Part shown: positions 24,887-37,239 of the stretch, one piece after another
Layout: the number at the start of each line of letters is the position of its first letter
How positions within the stretch are numbered: position 1 is the first letter of the stretch
Assembly: GCA_023460715.1 (NCBI GenBank)
Contig: JAEWPH010000115.1
Coordinates: forward strand, 7,168-71,167
Origin: Pseudomonadota bacterium
GTDB taxonomy: Bacteria; Pseudomonadota; Gammaproteobacteria; Burkholderiales; Burkholderiaceae_C
Direction of reading: 5' to 3'
Length of the DNA stretch: 64,000 bases
Notes under the pieces: model-generated
What the model saw: only the letters and a program-made list of their open reading frames with translations
The model's database searches: none
What the model was told of the DNA's origin: nothing
Position numbers and translations under genes: made by a program

Positions 24887-27800
24887 TCATTGCTCATATG
24901 CACGCAACCCCGAAATCTCACGCCCCTGCGCAAGCTTTTGAAGCAACGGCACCAGCTCTTTCATCAGCACCGTTTCTGCCTGCGCCCTGGCCTTCCAACC
25001 CAGCTCCAGCGGGGCCATCAAACTGCTCAGCGCTTCGCCATCAAAAATCATGCGCTGCAAGACGCCGTCCACAAAAGCTTGCAGCGCAGCGGGGGCCAGC
25101 TGGTGGCGGGTGGCAATGTCGGCCAGCTCGGCGCTGTCTTTTTCCTTCTTGAATTTTGTGTAACCCTCGCGGATGGTGGCCTCGCTCAGGCCCTCGCCCG
25201 CCTTCAGGGTGTGGATGTAGGCGGCGATGTCTTCGCGCTCGTTCATGAATTTGGCGTCTGACAGGATCAAGCCCAGCAGCTCGTCCTTGGTCATCTTTTG
25301 CTTACCGCCGCCCAGCCCCTGCTGCGAAAAGCGGGACATAAGGCCCATGATGTAGTCGTAGTCGATCACGCTGCTGGCGAACAGCACAAATTCAAAGTCG
25401 AGCTGGTCCACGGCATCGATTGCTTCGCCGCGCGGCCCTTCGCTGCCTTTGTCGTGCTGGGCTTGTTGGGCTTTGAGGCGCTGGGCGGTTTCAAGGTAGG
25501 CACCGCGAAAGGCTTGCAGTTGCTCGGCAGGCAGGATGTGTTCGATGGCGGTGGCGTTGTCTGCGGTCAGGTCGGTGTATTGGTCAAGCTGGGTTTTCAG
25601 GCGCTGCACTTCTTTGAAGTTTTGGATGAAGGCGGCGCGGGCGTCGTCGCCCTTCAAGCTGTGCACGGCCTCGGGCGTACAGGCCAGGCCCTGGCTTTGC
25701 ATGAAGTCGGCCAGTTTTTGCACGGCCGCGTCCAGCTTTTGGATGACGACCGGGGCTTTGTCTACCAGCCAAATCTCGCGCACTTGGTCCCCCGTTTTTT
25801 CGCCCGAGAACAGGGCAATGGCGGCGTCCACGTTGGCTTGCTGTTGGCGAAAGTCGAGGATGTTGCCGTAGGGCTTGGTGCCGTTGAGCACGCGGTTGGT
25901 GCGCGAGAACGCCTGGATCAAGCCGTGGTGCTTGAGGTTTTTGTCCACATACAGGGTGTTGAGGTATTTGCTGTCAAACCCGGTGAGCAGCATGTCCACC
26001 ACGATGGTGATGTCGATTTTGTGGTACGGGGCCGCCGGAAAAGCCTTGCGCAAGTCTGCGTCGGGCCACTGGTGGTCTTTGATGCGCTTTTGTACGCCCT
26101 GGTAATACAGGTCGAACTCGCTGATGGAGTGGGCGGTAGAGTAGCGGGCGTTGTAGCTTGCCAAAATGGCTTTGAGGGCGGCTTTTTTGCCCTCGGGGTC
26201 TACCTGGTTGTCTTCTTTTTCTTGGGGCAGGTCTTCCTGGATTTGCCGCACATCGGCATCACCCTCTGCCGGGGGCGAGAACACGCAGGCGATGTTAAGC
26301 GGCACAAAGGCGGGGTCTGCAGCCTGCCTTGCTTGCTGAATCTCTTCAAACAGGCGGTGGTATTCAATGGCGTCGTTAATGCTGGCGGTGGCCAGCACGG
26401 CGTTGAAGCGGCGGTGGGCAGTGGCGGTGTCGTGCTTGGCCAAAATGGCTTCGATCACGGCCTTCTTGGCCAGGGCTTCGCCGGGCTTGGGTGGGTTTTT
26501 GCCCTCGGGCTTGTAGTAGTCCACATGGAAGCGCAGCACGTTGGCGTCTTCAATGGCGTGGGTGATGGTGTAGGCGTGCAGTTGTTTTTGAAACAGGTCT
26601 TCCGTGGTCTTCATGGAGGCCTGTTCGTCCTCAATCTGCGTGCGGCTGGAGTTGGCCTCAAAAATGGGCGTGCCGGTAAAGCCAAACAGTTGCGCCTTGG
26701 GAAAGAATTCTTTGATGGCCTGGTGGTTTTCGCCAAACTGCGAGCGGTGGCATTCGTCAAAGATGAAGACGATGCGCTTGTTGGCCAACGGTGCCAGCTG
26801 CTCTTTGTAGGTGGCCTTGCCGTCTTTCTTTTGCTGCTTGTTGCGTTTGCTGTTTTCGTCCAGCGCCAGGCCCAGCTTTTGGATGGTGGTGACGATGACC
26901 TTGTCGGCATAGTCATTGGACAGCAGGCGGCGCACTAGCGTGGCGGTGTTGGTATTCTCTTCAACGCAGCCTTCTTGGAAGCGGTTGAATTCTTCGCGGG
27001 TCTGGCGGTCCAGGTCTTTGCGGTCCACCACGAAGAGGCATTTCTCCACATCGGGGTTGTCTTTGAGCAGAGTGGACGCCTTGAAGGACGTGAGCGTTTT
27101 GCCGCTGCCCGTGGTGTGCCAGATGTAGCCGTTGCCGTTGTTTTGGTGAATGCACTCGACGATGCGTTTGACGGCATAGACCTGGTAGGGCCGCATCATC
27201 AACAGCTTTTGCTCCGACGCCACCAGCACCATGTAGCGGCTGATGGTTTGGCCCAGGGTGCATTTGCCCAAGAACTTGTCGGCAAACTCATCGAGCTGGG
27301 TGATCTTTTTGTTGAGCTCGTCCGCAAATTGGTAGATGGGCAAAAACCGCTCGTCCGCATTGAACGCAAAGTGCCGGGCGTTGTTGTTGGCGAAGTAGTA
27401 GGTGTTGGTGCGGTTGCTGACGATGAAGAGCTGCAAAAAGCTCAGCAGCGTTTTGGTGTAGCCATTGCCGGGGTCGTTTTTGTAGTCAACGATCTGCTCC
27501 ATGGCCCGGCGGGGGTTGATGGTGAGCGTTTTCAGCTCGACCTGCACACACGGCACGCCGTTGATGAGGATGAGCACATCAAACCGGTGGTGACTGTAGT
27601 CGGTGTTGATGCGCAGCTGGTTGACCACTTCAAAGGTGTTCTTGCACCAGTCTTTGATGTTGACCAGCGTGTAGTTCAGCGGAGTGCCGTCTTCACGCGT
27701 GAAGGCGTTGATGCTGCGCAGCGTTTTGGCTGCGGTGAACACGTCGGGAGTGACGATTTCATCGAGCAGGCGGGCAAATTCGCCATCGGTCAGATGGACG

Positions 27801-27985
27801 CGGTTCAGGGCCTCAAACTTCTCGCGAAAGTTGCGCTCCAGCGCAGCACGGTCGCGGATTTCGGGGCGGTATTCGTACTTGAGGCCCTGGAGCTTGCCGA
27901 TGAAGCCGTATTCAATCTGCTCCTCTTTGACGGCGGGGCTTGGCGTGACGGGTGCCGGGACGTAGCTGGGGGTGGTTGGAGGCAT
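24887..27985 (-). CDS. hsdR: Type I restriction endonuclease motor/nuclease subunit (type IC-like)
   Basis: This 1032-residue protein is close to EcoR124I HsdR (1038). The nuclease motif is Asp136 ... Glu150-x-Lys152 (FDVLILINGVPCVQVELKT), with the same spacing as D151, E165 and K167 of EcoR124I. The motor follows: Walker A WHTTGSGKTLTS (about residues 289-298), VVDRKDLDRQTREEF, DEAD-type DECHRS, and FGFTGTPIF. The type IC resemblance fits the presence of PrrC, which is known from EcoprrI, also type IC. It is the first gene of the locus; 88 bases separate it from hsdS. Confidence 0.95.
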   Translation of the reverse strand: MPPTTPSYVPAPVTPSPAVKEEQIEYGFIGKLQGLKYEYRPEIRDRAALERNFREKFEALNRVHLTDGEFARLLDEIVTPDVFTAAKTLRSINAFTREDGTPLNYTLVNIKDWCKNTFEVVNQLRINTDYSHHRFDVLILINGVPCVQVELKTLTINPRRAMEQIVDYKNDPGNGYTKTLLSFLQLFIVSNRTNTYYFANNNARHFAFNADERFLPIYQFADELNKKITQLDEFADKFLGKCTLGQTISRYMVLVASEQKLLMMRPYQVYAVKRIVECIHQNNGNGYIWHTTGSGKTLTSFKASTLLKDNPDVEKCLFVVDRKDLDRQTREEFNRFQEGCVEENTNTATLVRRLLSNDYADKVIVTTIQKLGLALDENSKRNKQQKKDGKATYKEQLAPLANKRIVFIFDECHRSQFGENHQAIKEFFPKAQLFGFTGTPIFEANSSRTQIEDEQASMKTTEDLFQKQLHAYTITHAIEDANVLRFHVDYYKPEGKNPPKPGEALAKKAVIEAILAKHDTATAHRRFNAVLATASINDAIEYHRLFEEIQQARQAADPAFVPLNIACVFSPPAEGDADVRQIQEDLPQEKEDNQVDPEGKKAALKAILASYNARYSTAHSISEFDLYYQGVQKRIKDHQWPDADLRKAFPAAPYHKIDITIVVDMLLTGFDSKYLNTLYVDKNLKHHGLIQAFSRTNRVLNGTKPYGNILDFRQQQANVDAAIALFSGEKTGDQVREIWLVDKAPVVIQKLDAAVQKLADFMQSQGLACTPEAVHSLKGDDARAAFIQNFKEVQRLKTQLDQYTDLTADNATAIEHILPAEQLQAFRGAYLETAQRLKAQQAQHDKGSEGPRGEAIDAVDQLDFEFVLFASSVIDYDYIMGLMSRFSQQGLGGGKQKMTKDELLGLILSDAKFMNEREDIAAYIHTLKAGEGLSEATIREGYTKFKKEKDSAELADIATRHQLAPAALQAFVDGVLQRMIFDGEALSSLMAPLELGWKARAQAETVLMKELVPLLQKLAQGREISGLRAYEQ

Positions 27986-28117
27986 GGTGAGGCAATAGAC
28001 GTGTCAGCCGGGCTGGCGCGGGCCCTGCGGTTTCAATGCATCTGCCATTGTGCCGGGTTGACCTGGGCCGGTTTTCTGATTCTCCGGTCTTGCCGGATAA
28101 GTGGAAATTTTATAAAC

Positions 28118-28173
28118 AAAAAGCCGCGCAGCCCTTTCGGAATCTGCGCGGCCAGCTACTGGTTCAGTAGCAA
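28118..28173 (-). terminator. Hairpin terminator of the PDH operon formed by a repeat copy (copy 4)
   Basis: The stem GCCGCGCAG (28123-28131) pairs with CTGCGCGGC (28144-28152). On the minus strand it is followed by a run of T, giving a rho-independent terminator after lpdA. The surrounding bases, including CAGCTACTGGTTCAGTAGC at 28153-28171, align with the interspersed repeat, so the terminator appears to be a copy of that element. Confidence 0.75.
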
Positions 28174-28188
28174 TCCAGATCGATCAGA

Positions 28189-30060
28189 TCACTTCTTCTG
28201 CGGTGGAACGTCCGTGCAGGAGCCGTGCGCAATCTCTGCCGCCATGCCGATGCTTTCGCCCAGCGTGGGGTGCGGGTGGATGGTCTTGCCGATGTCCACC
28301 GCGTCCGCGCCCATCTCGATCGCCAGCGCGATCTCGCCGATCATGTCACCAGCGTGGGTGCCCACGATGCCGCCACCCAGGATCTTGCCGTGGCCGTGGG
28401 CCTCGGGGGAATCATCGAACAGCAGCTTGGTCACGCCTTCATCGCGGCCGTTGGCGATGGCGCGGCCCGAGGCGTTCCAGGGGAACAGGCCCTTCTTGAC
28501 CTTGATGCCTTGTGCCTTGGCCTGGTCTTCCGTCAGGCCCACCCATGCCACTTCCGGGTCGGTGTAGGCCACGCTCGGGATCACGCGGGCGTTGAAGGCG
28601 GCCGAGGCCAGTTCCTTGTTGCCCTGCAGTTCACCAGCGATCACCTCCGCTGCCACGTGCGCCTCATGCACCGCCTTGTGCGCCAGCATGGGCTGGCCCA
28701 CGATGTCGCCGATGGCGAAGATGTGCGGCACGTTGGTGCGCATCTGGATGTCGACGTTGATGAAGCCGCGGTCCGTGACGGACACGCCGGCCTTCTCGGC
28801 ACTGATCTTCTTGCCGTTGGGCGTGCGGCCCACGGCCTGCAGCACCAGGTCGTAAGTCTGCGGTGCGGGGGCGGTGCCGCCCTCTTCCGCCGCGGCGAAC
28901 GTCACCTTGATGCCTTCGGGCGTGGCTTCTGCGCCCACCGTCTTGGTCTTCAACATGATGTTGTCGAAGCGCGGCGCGTTCATCTTTTGCCAGATCTTGA
29001 CGAGGTCGCGGTCGGCGCCCTGCATCAGGCCGTCCATCATTTCCACCACGTCCAGCCGTGCGCCCAGCGTGGAGTACACCGTGCCCATTTCCAGGCCGAT
29101 GATGCCGCCGCCGAGGATCAGCATGCGTTTGGGGACTTCCTTCAGCTCCAGCGCGCCGGTCGAGTCGACCACGCGCGGATCCTTGGGCATGAACGGCAGG
29201 TGCACGGCCTGCGAGCCGGCGGCGATGATGGCGTTCTTGAAGGCGATGACGCGCTTAGAGCCCGTCTTCTCCTGGCCCTCGGCGCCGGTGGTCTCTTCCA
29301 CTTCGAGGTGGTTGGCGCCCACGAACTGGCCCACGCCGCGTACGGTGGTCACCTTGCGCATCTTGGCCATGGCCGCCAGGCCGCCGGTCAGCTTGCCGAT
29401 GACCTTTTCCTTGTGGCCGCGCAGCGTGTCGATGTTGACCTGCGGCGCGCCGAAGTCGATTCCGGCGGCCTTCAGGTGGCTCACTTCGTCGATCACGGCG
29501 GCCACGTGCAGCAGTGCCTTCGATGGGATGCAACCCACGTTCAGGCACACGCCACCCAGCGTGGCATAGCGCTCGACGATCACGACCTTCAGGCCCAGAT
29601 CGGCCGCGCGGAACGCAGCCGAATAGCCGCCGGGGCCGCCGCCGAGCACGACCACGTCGCATTCGATATCCGCCGTGCCGCCGAAGCTGGCTGCTTCGAT
29701 TTTGGGAGCTGCTGGCGCTTGATCGGCGGCACTTTCAGATGATTTTGTACCTGAAGAGGCCGCAGGAGCAGCGCTGGCCGCTGCCTTTTCAGGAGCAGCC
29801 GGTGCAGGTGCTGCGGCGGCATCGGCCGCCTCCAGCGTCAGCACCACGCCGCCTTCGGCGATCTTGTCGCCGATCTTCACCTTCACCTCTTTGACCACGC
29901 CGGCGTGGCTGGAGGGAATCTCCATCGATGCCTTGTCGGACTCGACGGTGATCAGGCTCTGCTCCACCTTGACGGTGTCGCCGGCCTTCACCAGCACTTC
30001 GATCACGCCCACTTCGGCGAAATCGCCGATGTCCGGAACCTTGATGTCAATTACTGCCAT
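28189..30060 (-). CDS. lpdA: Dihydrolipoyl dehydrogenase (E3) with N-terminal lipoyl domain
   Basis: This is a 623-residue protein. Residues 1-80 are a lipoyl domain with the modified Lys43 in ESDKASME. An Ala/Pro linker runs from about 80 to 130, and part of it is encoded by a repeat copy. The E3 core follows: FAD site [14 protein letters not shown], redox pair [16 protein letters not shown]-binding [13 protein letters not shown], second FAD motif [18 protein letters not shown], and active-site HPHPTLGES. It reoxidises dihydrolipoamide of the pyruvate dehydrogenase complex using NAD. It is the third gene of aceE-aceF-lpdA, 13 bases after aceF. Confidence 0.97.
   Translation of the reverse strand: MAVIDIKVPDIGDFAEVGVIEVLVKAGDTVKVEQSLITVESDKASMEIPSSHAGVVKEVKVKIGDKIAEGGVVLTLEAADAAAAPAPAAPEKAAASAAPAASSGTKSSESAADQAPAAPKIEAASFGGTADIECDVVVLGGGPGGYSAAFRAADLGLKVVIVERYATLGGVCLNVGCIPSKALLHVAAVIDEVSHLKAAGIDFGAPQVNIDTLRGHKEKVIGKLTGGLAAMAKMRKVTTVRGVGQFVGANHLEVEETTGAEGQEKTGSKRVIAFKNAIIAAGSQAVHLPFMPKDPRVVDSTGALELKEVPKRMLILGGGIIGLEMGTVYSTLGARLDVVEMMDGLMQGADRDLVKIWQKMNAPRFDNIMLKTKTVGAEATPEGIKVTFAAAEEGGTAPAPQTYDLVLQAVGRTPNGKKISAEKAGVSVTDRGFINVDIQMRTNVPHIFAIGDIVGQPMLAHKAVHEAHVAAEVIAGELQGNKELASAAFNARVIPSVAYTDPEVAWVGLTEDQAKAQGIKVKKGLFPWNASGRAIANGRDEGVTKLLFDDSPEAHGHGKILGGGIVGTHAGDMIGEIALAIEMGADAVDIGKTIHPHPTLGESIGMAAEIAHGSCTDVPPQKK
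29698..29748 (-). repeat. Repeat copy 5 inside lpdA linker
   Basis: On the coding strand, GATCAAGCGCCAGCAGCT matches CATCAAGCGCAGGCAGCT of the copy at 8478 in 15 of 18 positions, with weaker similarity in the left arm. It lies in frame in lpdA and encodes about residues 104-121, in the flexible linker between the lipoyl domain and the E3 core. This is a diverged copy, less certain than the one in aceF. Confidence 0.55.
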
Positions 30061-30073
30061 ATCGGAATCTCCC

Positions 30074-31777
30074 TCACAGCAGGATGCGGCGGTAGTCCGC
30101 CAGCACCTGGCCCAGGTACGCGTTGAAGCGCGCGGCGCTGGCGCCGTCGATCACGCGGTGGTCGTACGACAGCGACAGCGGCAGCACCAGGCGCGGCACG
30201 AACTGCTTGCCGTCCCAAACCGGCTTCATCTGGCCCTTCGAGAGGCCCAGGATGGCCACTTCGGGCGCGTTGATGATGGGGGTGAAGTGCGTGCCGCCGA
30301 TGCCGCCCAGCGACGAGATCGAGAAGCAGCCGCCCTGCATGTCGGCCGCGCCGAGCTTGCCGTCGCGGGCCTTCTTGGCCAGCTCGCCCATCTCCTGGCT
30401 GATCTGGATGATGCCCTTCTTGTCGGCATCCTTGAGCACCGGCACCACCAGGCCATTGGGCGTGTCCGCCGCAAAGCCGATGTTGAAGTACTGCTTGTAG
30501 ACGAGCGTGTCGCCGTCCAGGCTGGTGTTGAACTCAGGGAACTTCTTGAGCGCGGCCACCACGGCCTTGATCACGAAGGCGAGCATGGTCACCTTCACGC
30601 CGGACTTCTCGTTCTCCTTGTTGGTGGAGACGCGGAAGGCTTCCAGCTCGGTGATGTCGGCCTCGTCGTTGTTGGTGACGTGGGGGATCATCACCCAGTT
30701 GCGGTGCAGGTTGGCGCCGCTGATCTTCTTGATGCGCGAGAGGTCCTTGCGATCCACGGCGCCGAACTTGGCGAAGTCGACCTTCGGCCACGGCAGCACG
30801 TCCAGACCCACGCCCGATCCGCCGCCACCGCCGGCAGGGGCCTTGGCCGCCTGGGCCTTGGTCTGCACGCCGCCGGCCATCACCGACTTGGTGAAGGCTT
30901 GGATGTCTTCCTGCGTGATGCGGCCCTTGGGGCCCGTGCCTTTCAGCTCTTCCAGCGGCACGCCGAGCTCGCGCGCGAACTTGCGCACGGAGGGCGATGC
31001 GTGCGGCAGGCCGACCGGCGCGGCACCGGGAGCGTGCGGCGCGGGTGCTGCAGCGGATGCCGTTGCAGGCGCCGCCGCCGCAGCAGCGGCCGGTGCGGGC
31101 GCCGGTGCCTGCGATTCAGCCGGGGCCTGGGGTGCAGGGGCCGCCGCAGGCTGGGGAGCGGGTGCGGCAGCCGCAGGGGCCGTGCCTTCCAGCACCGCCA
31201 CGAAGTCGCCGATGTTGACCGTGTCGCCGATCTTGATCTTGAGTTCCTTCACCACGCCAGCGGCGGGCGACGGGATCTCCATCGAAGCCTTGTCGGATTC
31301 CACGGTGAAGAGCGACTGCTCTTCCTTCACCGTGTCGCCCACCTTCACCAGCACTTCGATGACAGCCACGTCCTTGAAGTCGCCGATATCGGGAATGCGC
31401 ACCTCGATCGGGCCGGCGGCAGCGGCGGGTGCCGGTGCAGGCGCCGAGGGTGCCGGCGCGGCAGGCGCTTCCGATTTGATAGCAGTTGGCGCTTGTGCTG
31501 CGGGCGCTGGAGCCGATTTTTGCTCGGATGCACCAGCGTCGGCCGATTCCACCACCACGATGACGGAGCCCTGCTTGACCTTGTCGCCAATGGCGACCTT
31601 GATCTCCTTGACGGTGCCGGCGTGGCTCGACGGGATCTCCATCGACGCCTTGTCCGATTCCACCGTGATGAGCGACTGCTCGGCCTTCACCGTGTCGCCG
31701 GGCTTGACCAGCACTTCGATCACGCCCACTTCGTCGAAGTCCCCGATGTCCGGGACCTGGATGTCTACCAATGCCAT
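30074..31777 (-). CDS. aceF: Pyruvate dehydrogenase dihydrolipoyl acetyltransferase (E2)
   Basis: This 567-residue protein has two lipoyl domains (Lys43 in ESDKASME, and a second ESDKASME near residue 160) separated by Ala/Pro linkers. A peripheral-subunit-binding domain follows ([36 protein letters not shown]). The C-terminal acetyltransferase core ends in the active-site block [15 protein letters not shown]. It forms the core of the pyruvate dehydrogenase complex and passes acetyl groups to CoA. The first linker carries a copy of the interspersed repeat. It starts 18 bases after aceE. Confidence 0.97.
   Translation of the reverse strand: MALVDIQVPDIGDFDEVGVIEVLVKPGDTVKAEQSLITVESDKASMEIPSSHAGTVKEIKVAIGDKVKQGSVIVVVESADAGASEQKSAPAPAAQAPTAIKSEAPAAPAPSAPAPAPAAAAGPIEVRIPDIGDFKDVAVIEVLVKVGDTVKEEQSLFTVESDKASMEIPSPAAGVVKELKIKIGDTVNIGDFVAVLEGTAPAAAAPAPQPAAAPAPQAPAESQAPAPAPAAAAAAAPATASAAAPAPHAPGAAPVGLPHASPSVRKFARELGVPLEELKGTGPKGRITQEDIQAFTKSVMAGGVQTKAQAAKAPAGGGGGSGVGLDVLPWPKVDFAKFGAVDRKDLSRIKKISGANLHRNWVMIPHVTNNDEADITELEAFRVSTNKENEKSGVKVTMLAFVIKAVVAALKKFPEFNTSLDGDTLVYKQYFNIGFAADTPNGLVVPVLKDADKKGIIQISQEMGELAKKARDGKLGAADMQGGCFSISSLGGIGGTHFTPIINAPEVAILGLSKGQMKPVWDGKQFVPRLVLPLSLSYDHRVIDGASAARFNAYLGQVLADYRRILL
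31473..31521 (-). repeat. Repeat copy 6 inside aceF linker
   Basis: On the coding strand it reads AAAAATCGGCTCCAGCGC, then a short loop, AAGCGCC and GCTATCAAAT. This closely follows the intergenic copy at 58952. It is translated as part of the linker after the first lipoyl domain (about residues 86-102, [16 protein letters not shown]). Both arms of the element are recognisable. Confidence 0.75.
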
Positions 31778-31795
31778 GTGTGTCTCCGGTCGGTT

Positions 31796-34519
<2,724 letters not shown>

Positions 34520-34585
34520 GCCATGTCTCCTTGGAACTAGCTGTGAAAGGGCGTCAATTTGGCGGAAGTGTCTCACACTTCATCG

Positions 34586-34598
34586 CCATTTCAAATGG
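34586..34598. promoter_or_regulatory. 13-bp perfect palindrome between aceE and the sensor kinase
   Basis: CCATTTCAAATGG (6 bases, one central base, 6 bases) lies 67 bases upstream of the aceE start, in the 170-base gap shared with the divergent kinase gene. A looser TTGC...GCAA dyad lies at about 34616-34634. Either may bind a regulator, for example the adjacent response regulator. This is inference from position. Confidence 0.35.
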
Positions 34599-34689
34599 TG
34601 CTTATTGTTTTCATATTGCGATAAATTGCTGCAAACGCACATTTTTTCTCTCTATGAAACGGAGCTCGCGCTCCCCTACACTCCGCCCC

Positions 34690-37239
34690 ATGGACTCCAT
34701 CGAGCGCGTGCCCTCCGATTCCCCCGCCATCAAGACGCCCGCCCGCGCGTGGCGCAAGTGGTGGCGCAGCCTTTCGCCCACACGGCAGGATCGCTTTGCC
34801 GCGCTGGCACCGCTGGCAGCCGTGCTCATGTTCTTGGCAGCCATCGTGGCGGCGTTCTGGTATTTGCGCATGGAAGAAGGCGAGCGCGAGAAGGAAGCCC
34901 TCAAGCGTGACGTGGAATATGCTCAGCAAAGGGTGCGCCTGCGGCTGCTGGAGCGCCAGGAGCAGATCATGCGCATCGCGCGAGATCTCTCCAACCAGGA
35001 CCTGGAACGCACCGACTTCGTGAACCGGGCCGAAGCGCTCATCAGCCAGTACCCCGAGCTGCAGACCATCACCTGGATCGACGAGAAGCGCCGGATCCGT
35101 GCCAGCCACGCGGCACCCACGGTGAGCAGCAGCCAGCTGCGCGTCGCCGGGGAGGTGCTCAAGAACGGCGACACGGCCGATACCTTCACGCTGGCGCGCG
35201 ACCTGCAGCAGCCGGTGTACTCCCAGCCGGTGGGAGCCAACGGCGAGCCCGCACCGCTGCTGCAACTGCAGGTGCCGCTGTCCGCTCAGGGGCGGTTCAG
35301 CGGCGTGGTGCTGAGCGAATACTCGATCGACAGCCTGCTGCGCTACGGCACGCCCACCGAAGTCCTGGCACGCTATGCCGTCACCCTGCTGGACGGCAAC
35401 AGCCAGGTCCTGGCCGGCACGCCGCTGCAGCCCCGCGCCGTAGGCCTGCTGCCGTGGTCGGCACCGCCCAACGAATACGAGGTGCCCGTCTCGCCCGTGG
35501 GCAACGGACTGGTGCTGCGGGCCCAGGCCTACCGCACCTCGCTGGGCGTGGTCGGCAGCGGTCTCTTCTGGCTGGTGGGCACCCTGAGCGCCATGACCGC
35601 CTGGCTGCTGATCGCCACCTGGCGGCACACCCGCCGCCGCATGCAGGCGCAGCAGGCCGTGGTGGCCGAAACCAACTTTCGCCGCGCGATGGAAAACTCC
35701 ATCCTGACCGGCATGCGCGCGCTGGACATGAATGGCCGCATCACCTATGTGAACGCCGCTTTCTGCCAGATGACCGGCTGGTCCGAGGCCGAACTGGTCG
35801 GCCAGGTACCGCCGTATTCCTATTGGCCCGAGTCGGACCACGAAGCGCTGCACGCCAAGCTGCGCGACGAGATGTCGGGCAAGTCGTTCGCCGGGGGCTT
35901 CCAGGTGCGTGTGAAGCGCAAGAGCGGCACCTTGTTCGACGCCCGGCTGTATGTTTCCCCGCTCATCGACGCCCATGGCCAGCAGACCGGCTGGATGACG
36001 TCGATGACGGACATCACCGAGCCCAACCGCGTGCGCGAACAGCTCAGCGCGTCGCACGAGCGCTTCACCATCGTGCTCGAGTCCCTGGACGCTTCCGTTT
36101 CGGTGGCCCCCCTGGGCAGCGAGGAGCTGCTGTTTGCCAACAAGCTGTACCGCCAGTGGTTCGGCTCGCAGACCCACGGCCACTTGCAGCTGGTGGCGCA
36201 GGCCGGCGTGCTGCCGGCCGATTCGACCTCCGGCGGCATGGACGACGAGGACGGTCTGATGGGCCTGCCCACCGACCCGCTGACCAGTGCCCGCTCCGAG
36301 AACGCCGAGGTCTACCTGCCCGACCTGGGCAAGTGGCTGGAAGTGCGTTCGCGCTATCTGAACTGGGTGGACGGCCGCCTCGCGCAGATGGTGATCGCCA
36401 CCGACATCACGCCGCGCCGGCAGGCGGAAGAACAGGCTTCGCGCCAGGCCGAACGGGCCCAGTCGGTCAGCCGCCTCATCACCATGGGCGAGATGGCCTC
36501 CAGCGTGGCGCACGAGCTGAACCAGCCGCTGACCGCTATCAGCAACTACTGCAGCGGCATGATCTCGCGCATCCAGGGCGGGCAGATCACCGAGGAGGCC
36601 CTGCTCTCCGCTCTGCAGAAGACGGCCCACCAGGCGCAGCGGGCCGGGCAGATCATCCAGCGCATCCGCGCCTTTGTGAAGAAGAGCGAACCCAACCGGG
36701 CCCTGGCCGATGTGCACGACATGGTCAGCGAGGCCGTGGAGCTCGCCGACATCGAATTGCGCCGCCACAACGTGCGGCTGTCGCACTATGTCGCGGCACG
36801 CCTTCCGCAGGTGATGGCCGACACCATCCTCATCGAGCAGGTGCTGGTGAATCTGATGAAGAACGGCGCCGAGTCCATCGCTCAGGCCCAGCGCCCGCCA
36901 GCGCGCCGCAGTGTCGAGTTGCGGGTGGTGCCGCGCAATGTGGAAGGGCGCGATGTCATCGAGTTCTCGGTGCATGACACGGGCAAGGGCCTGGCGCCCG
37001 AAGTGCTGGAACACCTGTTCGAAGCCTTCTTCTCCACCAAGCAGGAAGGCATGGGCATGGGCCTCAACCTGTGCCGCAGCATCGTCGAGTCGCACCAGGG
37101 ACGGATGCATGCGGAGAACCTCTACAATGGATCGGAGGTCACCGGATGCCGGTTCTCCTTCTGGCTACCGCTGGCACAACCTGCGGATGCCACTATGAAT
37201 TCAGTAGCGATCACGCCAAATCCAAGGACTGTTGCATGA
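34690..37239 (+). CDS. PAS-domain sensor histidine kinase (FixL/DctB-like)
   Basis: This is an 849-residue inner-membrane kinase. Transmembrane segments lie at about residues 37-58 and 288-310, with a periplasmic sensing region of about 230 residues between them. A PAS domain follows at about 330-450 (MRALDMNGRITYVNAAFCQMTGWSEAELVG, then TDITEPNR), with a second diverged PAS region at about 455-580. The phosphoacceptor is His608 in SSVAHELNQPLTAISNY, and the ATPase boxes NLMKNGAES, HDTGKGL and MGMGLNLC are present. Its stop overlaps the start of the response-regulator gene (ATGA), so the two form a pair. Divergence from aceE suggests a link to pyruvate or a related carboxylate, but this is not shown. 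Confidence 0.92.
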   Translation: MDSIERVPSDSPAIKTPARAWRKWWRSLSPTRQDRFAALAPLAAVLMFLAAIVAAFWYLRMEEGEREKEALKRDVEYAQQRVRLRLLERQEQIMRIARDLSNQDLERTDFVNRAEALISQYPELQTITWIDEKRRIRASHAAPTVSSSQLRVAGEVLKNGDTADTFTLARDLQQPVYSQPVGANGEPAPLLQLQVPLSAQGRFSGVVLSEYSIDSLLRYGTPTEVLARYAVTLLDGNSQVLAGTPLQPRAVGLLPWSAPPNEYEVPVSPVGNGLVLRAQAYRTSLGVVGSGLFWLVGTLSAMTAWLLIATWRHTRRRMQAQQAVVAETNFRRAMENSILTGMRALDMNGRITYVNAAFCQMTGWSEAELVGQVPPYSYWPESDHEALHAKLRDEMSGKSFAGGFQVRVKRKSGTLFDARLYVSPLIDAHGQQTGWMTSMTDITEPNRVREQLSASHERFTIVLESLDASVSVAPLGSEELLFANKLYRQWFGSQTHGHLQLVAQAGVLPADSTSGGMDDEDGLMGLPTDPLTSARSENAEVYLPDLGKWLEVRSRYLNWVDGRLAQMVIATDITPRRQAEEQASRQAERAQSVSRLITMGEMASSVAHELNQPLTAISNYCSGMISRIQGGQITEEALLSALQKTAHQAQRAGQIIQRIRAFVKKSEPNRALADVHDMVSEAVELADIELRRHNVRLSHYVAARLPQVMADTILIEQVLVNLMKNGAESIAQAQRPPARRSVELRVVPRNVEGRDVIEFSVHDTGKGLAPEVLEHLFEAFFSTKQEGMGMGLNLCRSIVESHQGRMHAENLYNGSEVTGCRFSFWLPLAQPADATMNSVAITPNPRTVA

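Noticed and set aside
19744..28000. Restriction locus as part of a prophage or integrative element
   Set aside because: No integrase, transposase, phage gene, direct-repeat border or tRNA end was found on either side; the flanks are ordinary chromosomal genes.
34591..37110. An 839-codon open frame antisense to the sensor kinase gene
   Set aside because: Long antisense frames are common in GC-rich DNA. The translation is His/Gln/Arg-rich without domains, while the plus strand encodes a complete histidine kinase.
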